Of a DNA stretch of 64,000 bases, positions 1 to 8,603 are shown one piece after another. The position numbers and the translations under genes are program-made. Under the pieces are notes generated by a model. The model was not told where the DNA came from. It saw only the letters and a program-made list of their open reading frames with translations, and did no database searches. Numbering within the stretch: position 1 is the stretch's first letter; the number at the start of each line of letters is the position of its first letter. Source of the DNA: Brotonthovivens ammoniilytica (GTDB lineage: Bacteria; Bacillota; Clostridia; Lachnospirales; Lachnospiraceae); the NCBI RefSeq assembly GCF_025566885.1, contig NZ_JAOQJQ010000003.1, positions 362,336-426,335 on the forward strand, written 5' to 3'.

Positions 1-1
1 T

Positions 2-145
2 ATTGTCAGCCTGCTGTTTGGCAGTCTGGGAACCTGGGCGGGGATGTATGCATTCCGGCATAAAACAAAACATCTGAAATTTGTTATTGGCATTCCGGTT
101 ATACTGGTCCTTCAGATCTTGCTGCTTTCCTGGATTATGTGCTGA
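2..145 (+). CDS. DUF1294 family membrane protein, C-terminal fragment
   Basis: Only the last 47 codons are in the window; the start lies upstream. The visible part carries the GSLGTWAGMYAFRHKT stretch that marks DUF1294 proteins (short bacterial membrane proteins of unknown role), followed by a hydrophobic segment ending LLLSWIMC at a TGA stop. The family is usually about 90-130 residues with two or three membrane helices, so roughly half is missing. The family match is by recognition of the motif; the function is unknown. No terminator is obvious between it and the glyA promoter. Confidence 0.75.
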   Translation: MVSLLFGSLGTWAGMYAFRHKTKHLKFVIGIPVILVLQILLLSWIMC

Positions 146-186
146 GGCAGCAGCGCAAAAGGAGAAACTGAATTGCGAATGTCTGC

Positions 187-215
187 TTTACATTGGCTTT
201 CAGATTGCTTATAAT
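187..215 (+). promoter_or_regulatory. Sigma-A type promoter of glyA
   Basis: TTTACA (187-192) and a perfect TATAAT (210-215) are separated by exactly 17 bp, about 80 nt upstream of glyA. The leader that follows contains a small perfect hairpin (GGCTGC-CAT-GCAGCC, about 254-268) without a T-tract, so no attenuator is evident. Confidence 0.7.
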
Positions 216-297
216 GAGACAGAATAGGCAAAAATAAGTAAAAATATGCGAGGCTGCCATGCAGCCGCCTGCATGAGAATAAACGGAGGAAATAACA

Positions 298-1542
298 ATG
301 TATTCACTTGAAGAAGTTAAAGCAGTGGATGTGGATGTGTACAATGCCATCCAGGATGAGATGGACAGACAGAACAGCCATATTGAATTAATTGCTTCTG
401 AAAACTGGGTAAGTCCTGCAGTAATGGCTGCTATGGGCAGTATTATGACAAATAAATATGCGGAAGGGTATCCAGGAAAAAGATATTACGGAGGCTGCGG
501 CTGTGTGGATGTAGTAGAGGAGCTTGCCATAGAGCGTGCGAAAAAGCTGTATGGAGCAGAGTATGTCAATGTGCAGCCACATTCCGGCGCTCAGGCAAAT
601 ATGGCGGTACAGTTTTCACTGCTGAAGCCCGGAGATACCGTTATGGGTATGAATCTGGATCACGGCGGACATCTGACACACGGAAGTCCTGTGAATTTTT
701 CAGGTGTTTATTTTAATATTGTTCCTTACGGCGTCAATGATGAAGGATTTCTTGATTACGAAGAAGTTATGAAAACTGCCATGGAATGCAGGCCAAAAAT
801 GATTATTGCTGGGGCAAGCGCATATGCAAGAACCATTGATTTTAAAAAGTTTCGTGAGATAGCCGATGCATGCGGTGCATATCTGATGGTAGATATGGCT
901 CACATTGCGGGACTGGTTGCAGCGGGGCTGCATCCAAATCCAATGCCTTATGCGGATGTTGTGACTACTACAACACATAAGACTCTGCGGGGCCCAAGAG
1001 GCGGCATGATTCTTGCTTCCAAAGAATCTATGGAAAAGAATAATTTTAATTTCAATAAAGCTGTTTTTCCGGGGATTCAGGGAGGTCCTCTGATGCATGT
1101 TATTGCCGCAAAGGCAGTATGCTTTAAGGAGGCGTTAGACGACAGTTTTAAAGTTTATCAGCAGAATATTCTTGATAATGCCCAGGCTCTGGCAAAAGGA
1201 CTGATGGACAGAGGAATTAAGATTGTTTCCGGGGGAACGGACAATCATTTGATGCTTGTAGATCTGACAACTTTTGACCTCACCGGAAAAGCAGTGGAAA
1301 AGCTGCTGGATGAAGCACATATTACTGCTAATAAAAATACAATTCCGAATGATCCAAAATCTCCGTTTGTAACAAGTGGTCTTCGTCTTGGGACACCTGC
1401 GGTAACATCCCGGGGATTAAATACGGAGGATATGGATACTGTGGCAGAGGCCATTGCCCTGGTAATTAAAGAGGGTGAAGCCGGTGTAGAAAAAGCCCAG
1501 GCTCTTGTAAAAAGTCTGACAGACAAGTATCCGTTAAAATAA
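298..1542 (+). CDS. glyA: Serine hydroxymethyltransferase
   Basis: A PLP enzyme of the cytoplasm that interconverts serine and glycine and loads one-carbon units onto tetrahydrofolate. The 414-residue length fits bacterial SHMT. Recognisable blocks are the N-terminal ELIASEN substrate region, YAEGYPGKRYYGG, the VDMAHIAGL stretch and the PLP-lysine motif TTTTHKTLRGPRGG (Lys near residue 228). The start ATG follows a CGGAGGAA ribosome binding site at good spacing. serS follows 49 bp downstream, so two serine-related genes are probably co-transcribed. Nothing unusual in the protein. Confidence 0.97.
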   Translation: MYSLEEVKAVDVDVYNAIQDEMDRQNSHIELIASENWVSPAVMAAMGSIMTNKYAEGYPGKRYYGGCGCVDVVEELAIERAKKLYGAEYVNVQPHSGAQANMAVQFSLLKPGDTVMGMNLDHGGHLTHGSPVNFSGVYFNIVPYGVNDEGFLDYEEVMKTAMECRPKMIIAGASAYARTIDFKKFREIADACGAYLMVDMAHIAGLVAAGLHPNPMPYADVVTTTTHKTLRGPRGGMILASKESMEKNNFNFNKAVFPGIQGGPLMHVIAAKAVCFKEALDDSFKVYQQNILDNAQALAKGLMDRGIKIVSGGTDNHLMLVDLTTFDLTGKAVEKLLDEAHITANKNTIPNDPKSPFVTSGLRLGTPAVTSRGLNTEDMDTVAEAIALVIKEGEAGVEKAQALVKSLTDKYPLK

Positions 1543-1591
1543 GCAGGAAGGAAAAGAGCTCTGTGAAGGGAAGACAGAGTGGGAAAATATT

Positions 1592-2869
1592 ATGATAGAT
1601 ATTAGATTTTTAAGAGAAAATCCCGAAATTGTAAAACAGAACATTAAAAATAAATTTCAGGACAGAAAACTGCCTCTGGTGGATGAAGTCATTGAACTGG
1701 ATGAAAAAGCCCGCGCCGTACAGCAGGAAGCTGATAATCTGCGTGCCAACAGAAATAAGATCTCCAAACAGATCGGAGCTTTGATGGCTCAGGGAAAGAA
1801 AGAAGAAGCTATGGCCTTAAAGGAGCAGGTTGCTAAGGATGCCAAAAAGCTGGAAGAGCTGGAGGAGCAGGAAGCACAGCTGCAGGAAAAAATCAGACAG
1901 GATATGATGGCAATTCCAAATATCATTGACCCTTCTGTTCCAATCGGAAAAGACGACAGTGAAAATGTGGAGGTGCAAAAGTACGGGGAGCCCGTGGTTC
2001 CTGATTTTGAGATTCCGTATCATACGGAAATCATGGAAAAATTTGATGGAATTGACCTGGATGCGGCAAGAAAGGTTGCAGGAAATGGTTTCTATTATCT
2101 CCAAGGAGATATCGCAAGACTGCATTCTGCAATGACGGCCTATGCCAGAGATTTTATGATTGACCGGGGATTTACCTACTGTATCCCGCCGTTTATGATT
2201 CGAAGCAACGTGGTAACCGGTGTTATGAGCTTTGAAGAGATGGATGCCATGATGTATAAGATTGAAGGCGAGGATCTGTACCTTATCGGTACTTCTGAGC
2301 ATTCCATGATCGGTAAGTTTATAGATACAATTATAGAAGAAGAAGCTCTGCCCAAAACCCTTACAAGCTATTCTCCATGTTTCAGAAAGGAAAAAGGTGC
2401 TCACGGAATTGAGGAGAGAGGTGTATACCGGATTCATCAGTTTGAAAAACAGGAGATGATCGTTGTATGTAAGCCTGAGGAATCACCCATGTGGTTTGAT
2501 AAGCTGTGGCAGAATACAGTAGATTTGTTCCGCTCTCTGGATATTCCGGTACGTACGCTGGAATGCTGTTCCGGAGATCTGGCAGACCTGAAAGTAAAAT
2601 CAATTGATGTGGAAGCATGGTCGCCCCGCCAGAAAAAATATTTTGAAGTGGGAAGCTGTTCCAATCTTGGAGATGCTCAGGCAAGACGTCTGAAAATCCG
2701 TGTTAAAGGAAAAGGCGGGAAATATTTTGCACATACACTGAACAATACCGTTGTAGCTCCTCCAAGAATGCTGATTGCCTTTTTGGAAAACAACCTGAAT
2801 GAAGACGGTACTGTGAATATCCCGGAAGCGCTTCAGCCGTATATGGGCGGAAAAACAAAAATTCAGTAG
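1592..2869 (+). CDS. serS: Seryl-tRNA synthetase
   Basis: A class II aminoacyl-tRNA synthetase that charges tRNA-Ser (and tRNA-Sec where present). The 425-residue protein begins MIDIRFLRENPE and has the long N-terminal antiparallel coiled-coil arm (about residues 25-105, rich in Lys/Glu/Gln) that holds the tRNA. The catalytic core follows with the class II motifs, including the motif 2 region CFRKEKGAHG...GVYRIHQFEK and the motif 3 region near the C-terminus (NNTVVAPPRMLIAFLEN). It lies just after glyA and is closed by a strong terminator. The gap before it is too short to hold a T-box. Confidence 0.97.
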   Translation: MIDIRFLRENPEIVKQNIKNKFQDRKLPLVDEVIELDEKARAVQQEADNLRANRNKISKQIGALMAQGKKEEAMALKEQVAKDAKKLEELEEQEAQLQEKIRQDMMAIPNIIDPSVPIGKDDSENVEVQKYGEPVVPDFEIPYHTEIMEKFDGIDLDAARKVAGNGFYYLQGDIARLHSAMTAYARDFMIDRGFTYCIPPFMIRSNVVTGVMSFEEMDAMMYKIEGEDLYLIGTSEHSMIGKFIDTIIEEEALPKTLTSYSPCFRKEKGAHGIEERGVYRIHQFEKQEMIVVCKPEESPMWFDKLWQNTVDLFRSLDIPVRTLECCSGDLADLKVKSIDVEAWSPRQKKYFEVGSCSNLGDAQARRLKIRVKGKGGKYFAHTLNNTVVAPPRMLIAFLENNLNEDGTVNIPEALQPYMGGKTKIQ

Positions 2870-2885
2870 TACAGTAAGAAAAAGA

Positions 2886-2926
2886 AAAAACACGCCGGAA
2901 TGCAGGGCATTTGGGCGTGTTTTTTT
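2886..2926 (+). terminator. Rho-independent terminator of glyA-serS
   Basis: An 11-bp stem, AAAAACACGCC (2886-2896) with GGCGTGTTTTT (2914-2924), ends in a T-run. It lies 17 bp after the serS stop. An inner mini-hairpin AATGC/GCATT sits in the loop. Confidence 0.9.
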
Positions 2927-2927
2927 A

Positions 2928-2982
2928 CTCCATAGGAAATACTGTGTTGTGATAAAGCTGAAAAGTACCGATTCCTATAGAG
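2928..2982. repeat. Short intergenic repeat with inverted ends, copy 1
   Basis: A 55-bp element bounded by CTCCATAGGAA (2928-2938) and TTCCTATAGAG (2972-2982), which are inverted repeats with one mismatch. Its first ~45 bp recur nearly unchanged at 56789-56832, and its first 17 bp at 57571-57587. All three copies start directly after a terminator T-tract. It has no coding potential. Confidence 0.7.
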
Positions 2983-2988
2983 CAAAAA

Positions 2989-3080
2989 AACGCTCCGCTG
3001 AGGATCGCACTGCGGCGGAATGGAATCATGTCGCAAAAGCGACCCGCCGCAGGCGGAGAATGTGCTTTGCACATTCTTTT
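2989..3080. repeat. Highly structured palindromic intergenic sequence
   Basis: A set of nested and adjacent hairpins: CTCCGC (2993-2998) pairs GCGGAG (3053-3058), TGCGGCGG (3011-3018) pairs CCGCCGCA (3044-3051), TCGC-AAAA-GCGA forms 3031-3042, and GAATGTGC/GCACATTC forms 3058-3076. It is GC-rich compared with its surroundings and resembles a REP/MITE-like intergenic element. No T-tract typical of a terminator follows the large stem. The rest of the gap to 3237 is AT-rich and probably holds the promoter of the next gene. Confidence 0.5.
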
Positions 3081-3237
3081 ATACCAAATGCAAGATATTC
3101 GTTATATATTAAATCCCCTGCCAATCAGATTTTTGTTATAATAGACAATAATACAAAAATAAAACTGGAAGGGCAGGCTGATCAGATTTACCGGTTGTCA
3201 GGATAGTCAGAAGAAGCAGAAAGAAGGAGGGTACAGG

Positions 3238-3879
3238 ATGTTTCGATTAATAGATATGGAACATTGGGAGCGGAGAGAGCATTATCAGTATTATGATGAA
3301 AAATTAAAATGTGTGTACAGTATTACGGCTGATCTGGATGTGACTGCATTACAAAAGAAGGTGAAAGAAAAACATCTGAAGTTCTATCCCGCTTTTGTGT
3401 ACTGCGCGGCAAGAGCTGTAAATGCAGCCAGAGAATTCCGGATGGGTACGGATGCAGAAGGCAATCCGGGATTCTGGGATGTGATGCATCCTAGTTACAC
3501 GATTTTTCATGAAGATGATCATACCTTTTCTGATTTGTGGACCTTTTATGACGAATCCTTTTCTGCTTTTTATCAGTCAATGACAGCGGATATGGCTTTG
3601 TATGGAAAGAAAAAAGGGGTTAAGGTAAAAGCAGGGCAGCCACAGAATTTTTTCTGCATTTCCTGTGTCCCGTGGCTGAATTATTCCGGTTATCATACAG
3701 CCTGCGTAGATTCGCGGCCGAATTTATTTCCCATTCTGACCTTTGGCCGGTATCAGGAAGAGGGCGGGCGTATGAAAATGCCTTTTACGGTAACGATTGC
3801 CCACGCAGCGGCTGACGGCTATCATACATCAAAGTTTATACAGGATCTGCAAAAGATCATTGATGAGGCAGTTTTCTGA
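3238..3879 (+). CDS. Chloramphenicol acetyltransferase-like (CatA-fold) acetyltransferase
   Basis: A 213-residue protein with the length and fold signature of type A chloramphenicol acetyltransferases, which move an acetyl group from acetyl-CoA to a hydroxyl. The C-terminal catalytic motif reads AHAAADGYH: His189 would be the general base and Asp193 the structural Asp, matching the H-x3-DG core, although the usual doubled His is absent. The upstream NFFCISCVPWLNYSG block is also typical of the family. GAAGGAGGG precedes the ATG. Many chromosomal homologues in Clostridia have no proven role in resistance, so the substrate is left open. Confidence 0.85.
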   Translation: MFRLIDMEHWERREHYQYYDEKLKCVYSITADLDVTALQKKVKEKHLKFYPAFVYCAARAVNAAREFRMGTDAEGNPGFWDVMHPSYTIFHEDDHTFSDLWTFYDESFSAFYQSMTADMALYGKKKGVKVKAGQPQNFFCISCVPWLNYSGYHTACVDSRPNLFPILTFGRYQEEGGRMKMPFTVTIAHAAADGYHTSKFIQDLQKIIDEAVF

Positions 3880-3896
3880 CAGAGAGGAAATGATAT

Positions 3897-4271
3897 ATGG
3901 AAAATAGAACAGAGCATAATCCGGATATTACAATGCAGATTCAGTTTATGCATGATGAACAGCTGTGTACGATTATAAATATAGATTTCAAACATAAACA
4001 AATATATATTGAGAATCAAACAGACAGGGTTTTATGGAAGGCATTTGGAGTTGTAGAGAAGCCTGACTGGGAACAGTTTGAATATTTTTTAGAAAGCCGT
4101 TGTTTTCCAAGAACCCGGGCCAATGCAAAAGAGATGCTAAAGGAGCTTGGCATAGATTCCTATGATCCGCTTCAGATTATAGAAAAAACAAAAGGGCGCA
4201 TGGCGGAAGATCATCATTGGTTAAAAATTCTTTATAAAAAAGATTTTGGAGGCGCAGAATGGAAAAAGTGA
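3897..4271 (+). CDS. Small partner protein of the HipA-like kinase, function unknown
   Basis: A soluble 124-residue protein with no signal peptide or helix-turn-helix that I can see. It ends 13 bp inside the downstream HipA-like gene, so the two are translationally linked. The C-terminal half (FLESRCFPRTRAN...LGIDSYDP, then a GRMAEDHHWLKI stretch) is the recognisable conserved part. Its position and size are reminiscent of HipS in three-gene HipBST systems, where HipA's N-terminal subdomain is a separate protein, but I cannot show homology. It could instead be a substrate or an inhibitor of the kinase. An AGAGAGGAAATG region serves as ribosome binding site. Confidence 0.6.
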   Translation: MENRTEHNPDITMQIQFMHDEQLCTIINIDFKHKQIYIENQTDRVLWKAFGVVEKPDWEQFEYFLESRCFPRTRANAKEMLKELGIDSYDPLQIIEKTKGRMAEDHHWLKILYKKDFGGAEWKK

Positions 4272-5074
4272 CAGTCACATCGAATCCTCAGATGGCGGTG
4301 TTGGGAGGCTCTTCTAAAGGAGACCAGATGAAGTGGCAGCAGGATGGAATCTGGTATAAAGCTGATCATATGGGATATGAAGCGCTGGCAGAAGTTATAG
4401 TTTCAAGGATGTTGGAAAGATCTAATGCAGATCTGTATGTAACATATGATCCTGTAGAAATAATTTTTAAGAATGAGAGATTTTTAGGATGCAAAAGTAA
4501 AAGCTTTCTTCAGAAAAATGAAGAACTGGTGACCATGGAACATTTGCATCGTCAGTATACAGGAGAAAGTCTCGCACAAAAGCTGGCCGGTTTTGCCCTG
4601 GTGGAAGAAAGGATACAATATGTTGTATCTCTGGTTGAAGAGATCTGCCATATTAATAATTTTGGCAGTTACTTAGCAGAAGAATTGACAATAGATGGAT
4701 TTTTCCTGAATGAAGACAGGCACACAAATAATATGGCAGTAATATATGACAGCAAGCAGGATTGCTATCGTTTATGTCCATATTTTGATAATGGCCTTTC
4801 TCTGCTGGCGGATACAAGGATGGATTTTTCCATTGATATACCAATCGAAAGATGTATGGAAAAAATACAGGCCAAGCCATTTAGTATAGATTTTGATAAA
4901 CAACTGGATGCAGCCGAAGAGCTGTATGGGACAAAATTAGAGTTTTATTATGATTTAAAATTTGCAAGACAGGAATTAGACAAATTTTCTGGTTATTATG
5001 ACCAGCGTATTTTAGATCGGGTTTTTGAATTATTGCGTATGCAAAAAAGGAAATATCAATATTTATTTAAGTAA
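4259..5074 (+). CDS. HipA-like serine/threonine protein kinase
   Basis: A 271-residue protein recognised by the HipA-type kinase core. The motif NEDRHTNN contains catalytic-loop Asp153 and metal-binding Asn158, followed by PYFDNG with Asp177 as the counterpart of the PFYD metal aspartate in HipA. It is much shorter than E. coli HipA (about 440 residues) and lacks the N-terminal HipA subdomain. The overlapping upstream gene may supply that part. No HipB-type helix-turn-helix antitoxin lies next to it. Family members phosphorylate targets such as aminoacyl-tRNA synthetases; whether this one does is unknown. Confidence 0.75.
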   Translation: MEKVTVTSNPQMAVLGGSSKGDQMKWQQDGIWYKADHMGYEALAEVIVSRMLERSNADLYVTYDPVEIIFKNERFLGCKSKSFLQKNEELVTMEHLHRQYTGESLAQKLAGFALVEERIQYVVSLVEEICHINNFGSYLAEELTIDGFFLNEDRHTNNMAVIYDSKQDCYRLCPYFDNGLSLLADTRMDFSIDIPIERCMEKIQAKPFSIDFDKQLDAAEELYGTKLEFYYDLKFARQELDKFSGYYDQRILDRVFELLRMQKRKYQYLFK

Positions 5075-5089
5075 AAGTGAGGATAAAAA

Positions 5090-7273
5090 GTGGGAAAAGT
5101 TTTAGTAATTGCGGAGAAACCGTCAGTGGGCCGCGATGTTGCAAGAGTTTTAAAGTGTTTAAAGAAGCTGGAGGGAGCCTTAGAGGGTGACCGATATATT
5201 GTAACCTGGGGGCTTGGCCATCTGGTTACCCTGGCGGATCCGGAGCATTATGATAAAAAATATAAAGACTGGAAGATGGAAGATCTGCCCATGATGCCAA
5301 AGCAGCTGGATACAGAGGTGATCCGCCAGACTGCAAAACAGTACCGGGCGGTGAAGAGCCAGCTTCACAGAAAAGATGTGTCAGGAATCGTAATTGCCAC
5401 AGATGCCGGCCGGGAGGGAGAGCTGGTAGCACGCTGGATCTTAAAGGCGGCAGGCAGCCACAAGCCCTGCAGACGTCTGTGGATTTCTTCTGTGACAGAT
5501 AAAGCGATCCGGCAGGGATTTGACAGGCTGAAAGATGCCAGGGAGTATGATAATCTGTACCATGCGGCTGTCTGCCGGGCGGAGGCTGACTGGCTGGTGG
5601 GGTTAAACGCCACCCGGGCGCTGACCTGTAAGCACAATGCCCAGCTGTCCTGCGGAAGAGTACAGACTCCCACACTGGCAATGATCGCCAAACGGGAAGA
5701 GGAGATCAGAAAGTTTATACCAAAGTCCTATTACGGCCTGTCTGTGCTGGCAGAGGGAATCAGCTTTACCTGGAGAGATGAAAAGAGCGGAAGCTACCGG
5801 ACCTTTCAAAAGGAACGGGTTCTGGAGATTGAGAAAAAAATCAGCGGAAAGAAACTAAAGCTTGTAAAGACAGATGCCAAAAAGAAAAAGAAACCGGCGC
5901 CTCTGTTATATGATCTTACTGAGCTGCAGCGGGAGGCGAATCGGAAATTCGGATTTTCCGCAAAAGAAACTTTGAATATTATGCAGCGGCTGTATGAAAA
6001 TCATAAGGTGTTAACTTATCCAAGAACAGATTCCCGTTATCTGACGTCGGATGTAGTGGGAACTATAAAAGAACGGCTTCAGGCTGTTAATTCCGGCGCT
6101 TACCGGGCGTTTGTGGCTCCGCTGTTAAAGCAGGAGATAAAAAAGAGCGCATCTTTTGTAAATGACAGTAAAGTCAGCGACCATCATGCTATTATTCCCA
6201 CGGAGCAGGCGCCCTCCTATCTGCATATGAGCAACGAAGAAAAGAAAATTTACGATCTGGTTGTCCGCAGATTTTTAGCTGTGCTGTACCCGCCTTATGA
6301 GTATGAGGAGACGACGCTGGAAGGAGAAATTGCAGGAGAAAGCTTTTGGGCCAGAGGAAACAGGACGCTTTTCGCCGGATGGAAAAGCGTTTATGAAAAT
6401 CCTTCTGAGGATGATGAGGAAGAGGAATTAAAAAAACAGGATCTGCCTGCCGTTACAAAGGGGCAGGAACTGCTGGTTTCCAATATCCGCCGGACAGAAG
6501 GCAAGACAAAGCCTCCTGCCAGATTTAATGAGGCGACACTTTTATCCGCCATGGAAAATCCGGTGAAATATATGGAGAGCGGAGATAAACAGATGGCAAA
6601 GACACTAGGCGAGACCGGCGGTCTTGGAACTGTTGCCACCAGAGCGGATATTATTGAAAAACTGTTTTCCGGTTTTCTCCTTGAGAAAAAAGGCGAAGAA
6701 ATATATACCACAGCTAAAGCAAGACAGCTGCTTGAACTGGTTCCGGAGGATTTAAGAAAGCCGGAGCTGACAGCCCAGTGGGAGATGAAGCTTTCTGATA
6801 TTGCAGCCGGAAGGCTGTCTGATCGGAAGTTTATGAATGATATCAGAACTTATACGGTGGAACTGGTAGATGAAATCAAAAAAGGCCAGGGGACTTTCCG
6901 GCATGATAATCTGACAAATAAAATCTGCCCAGACTGTGGAAAACGTCTGCTGGCCGTGAATGGAAAAAACAGCCGTCTGCTTGTGTGTCAGGACAGAAAC
7001 TGCGGATACCGGCAGACTGTCTCTAAAGTCACTAATGCCCGCTGTCCTCAGTGCCACAAAAAAATGGAGATGGTTGGAAGCGGGGAGGCCTCAACCTTTG
7101 TCTGCGCCTGCGGATACAAGGAGCGCTTAAGCAAATTCCAGGAGCGCCGGAAAAAAGAAGGAGCCGGAGTTTCTAAACGGGATGTGCAGAACTATTTGAA
7201 AAAGCAGCAGAAAGAAGCAAAAGAGCCGGTAAATAATGCCTTTGCAGAAGCTTTTAAAAATATAAAACTTTAA
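5090..7273 (+). CDS. topB: DNA topoisomerase III (type IA)
   Basis: A type IA topoisomerase of 727 residues that passes single DNA strands to decatenate and resolve replication or recombination intermediates. It starts with GTG at 5090 after a GAGGAT-type site. The N-terminal TOPRIM domain shows VIAEKPSVGRDVAR and ATDAGREGELV, the active-site tyrosine is in LTYPRTDSRYL, and the C-terminus holds two Cys4-type zinc ribbons (CPDCGKRL... and CPQCHKKM...). It lies 15 bp after the HipA-like gene. No conjugative-element genes are near it, so it is probably the chromosomal copy. Confidence 0.93.
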   Translation: MGKVLVIAEKPSVGRDVARVLKCLKKLEGALEGDRYIVTWGLGHLVTLADPEHYDKKYKDWKMEDLPMMPKQLDTEVIRQTAKQYRAVKSQLHRKDVSGIVIATDAGREGELVARWILKAAGSHKPCRRLWISSVTDKAIRQGFDRLKDAREYDNLYHAAVCRAEADWLVGLNATRALTCKHNAQLSCGRVQTPTLAMIAKREEEIRKFIPKSYYGLSVLAEGISFTWRDEKSGSYRTFQKERVLEIEKKISGKKLKLVKTDAKKKKKPAPLLYDLTELQREANRKFGFSAKETLNIMQRLYENHKVLTYPRTDSRYLTSDVVGTIKERLQAVNSGAYRAFVAPLLKQEIKKSASFVNDSKVSDHHAIIPTEQAPSYLHMSNEEKKIYDLVVRRFLAVLYPPYEYEETTLEGEIAGESFWARGNRTLFAGWKSVYENPSEDDEEEELKKQDLPAVTKGQELLVSNIRRTEGKTKPPARFNEATLLSAMENPVKYMESGDKQMAKTLGETGGLGTVATRADIIEKLFSGFLLEKKGEEIYTTAKARQLLELVPEDLRKPELTAQWEMKLSDIAAGRLSDRKFMNDIRTYTVELVDEIKKGQGTFRHDNLTNKICPDCGKRLLAVNGKNSRLLVCQDRNCGYRQTVSKVTNARCPQCHKKMEMVGSGEASTFVCACGYKERLSKFQERRKKEGAGVSKRDVQNYLKKQQKEAKEPVNNAFAEAFKNIKL

Positions 7274-7390
7274 GGCGGAAGGAAGAATTCGCCAGGCCGC
7301 AGAAGAATAAAAGGCCCGGACGGATAAAAAGACAGTTTTAGTGTAGTGATATAATCGTTATTAAAATGCAGAAAAAATTGAGTCAGGTTA

Positions 7391-7482
7391 TTGAAAAAGA
7401 AAAAAAAGTGTGATAAACTCTATTCAATTTGGGCATCTGTAATCCGGGTGCCCAGGAAAAAAAGAGATCACTCTTTTTTTTT
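7391..7482 (+). promoter_or_regulatory. Promoter and possible transcription attenuator of carAB
   Basis: TTGAAA (7391-7396), 17 bp, then an extended -10 TGA-TAAACT (to 7419). A short leader follows with a hairpin GGGCA/TGCCC (7431-7453) and a terminator-like hairpin AAAAAGAG-ATCA-CTCTTTTT with a T-run (about 7457-7482), about 45 nt before carA. A terminator between promoter and gene suggests attenuation. I see no convincing PyrR binding loop, so the signal is unknown. The preceding 120 bp after topB hold no gene. Confidence 0.5.
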
Positions 7483-7526
7483 GCTCATTAACAGGTAGAT
7501 TCACAGAAAGGGCAAGGAGAGAAAAG

Positions 7527-8603
7527 ATGAAAGCATTTCTTATTCTGGAAGATGGCACAGTTTTTACGGGAACTAGTATCGGCTCCGCAAAAGAAGTCAT
7601 CAGTGAGATTGTATTTAACACGTCTATGACAGGTTATTTAGAAGTATTAACCGATCCGTCCTATGCGGGACAGGCGGTTGTTATGACTTATCCTTTAATT
7701 GGAAATTATGGAATTACTCCGGATATGGAATCAGAAAAACCATGGCCCGACGGATATATTGTGCGGGAGTTATCAAGGCTTCCAAGCAACTTCAGATGCC
7801 AGGGAACCATTCAGGATTTTCTGTTAAAATACGATATTCCCGGAATCGCCGGTATAGATACCAGAGCTCTTACAAAGATTTTAAGAGAAAAAGGTACCAT
7901 GAACGGCATGATAACCACCAATGAAGCTTTTAATGTAAGTGAAATTATTCCGAAACTGAAAGTTTACAGTACTGGTAAAGTGGTAGAAAAAGTTACCTGC
8001 AGCAAAAAAACAGTAACAGGAAAGGGCAGTTACAAAGTAGCTCTGATGGATTTTGGGGCAAAGAAAAACATTGCAGAGTCTTTAGTAAAAAGAGGATGTG
8101 AGGTGACTATTTATCCGGCTCACACTCCTGCAGATGAAATTCTGGCTGATCAGCCTGACGGCATCATGCTGTCAAACGGACCCGGGGACCCGAAAGAGTG
8201 CCGGGGTATTGTCGAAGAATTAAAGAAATTATACGCATCCGATATACCGATTTTTGCAATTTGTCTTGGTCATCAGCTGATGGCGTTAGCAAACGGAGCA
8301 GATACCCACAAATTAAAATACGGGCATCGCGGGGGAAACCATCCGGTGAAAGATCTTGCAGATAATCGTGTCTATATCTCATCACAAAATCATGGTTATG
8401 TAGTAGATACTGAAAACTTAGATCCTTCTGTAGCTGTGCCGGCATTTGTTAATGTCAACGACGGTACAAATGAAGGCTTAAAATATACAGGAAAAAATAT
8501 TTTTACGGTGCAGTTTCACCCGGAGGCTTGTCCGGGCCCCCAGGACAGCAGTTACCTGTTTGACAGATTTATTGAAATGATGGGAGGAAACAAAAATGCC
8601 TAA
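7527..8603 (+). CDS. carA: Carbamoyl-phosphate synthase small (glutaminase) subunit
   Basis: This subunit releases ammonia from glutamine and channels it to CarB to make carbamoyl phosphate for pyrimidine and arginine synthesis. At 358 residues it has the usual length. The class I glutamine amidotransferase triad is visible: the nucleophile Cys in FAICLGHQLMA and the His/Glu in VQFHPEACPGP. The N-terminal CarA domain begins MKAFLILEDGTVF. It overlaps carB by 8 bp, so translation is coupled. Confidence 0.97.
   Translation: MKAFLILEDGTVFTGTSIGSAKEVISEIVFNTSMTGYLEVLTDPSYAGQAVVMTYPLIGNYGITPDMESEKPWPDGYIVRELSRLPSNFRCQGTIQDFLLKYDIPGIAGIDTRALTKILREKGTMNGMITTNEAFNVSEIIPKLKVYSTGKVVEKVTCSKKTVTGKGSYKVALMDFGAKKNIAESLVKRGCEVTIYPAHTPADEILADQPDGIMLSNGPGDPKECRGIVEELKKLYASDIPIFAICLGHQLMALANGADTHKLKYGHRGGNHPVKDLADNRVYISSQNHGYVVDTENLDPSVAVPAFVNVNDGTNEGLKYTGKNIFTVQFHPEACPGPQDSSYLFDRFIEMMGGNKNA

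Noticed and set aside
1543..1591. T-box before serS
   Set aside because: The gap is only 49 bp and lacks any T-box core; serS is probably read from the glyA promoter.
1817..2437. Minus-strand open frame of 206 codons
   Set aside because: Antisense to serS, with the unnatural composition of a shadow frame.
2949..3206. 85-codon plus-strand open frame after serS
   Set aside because: It crosses the repeat element and the palindromic block and has no ribosome site; the structure explains the sequence better than coding.
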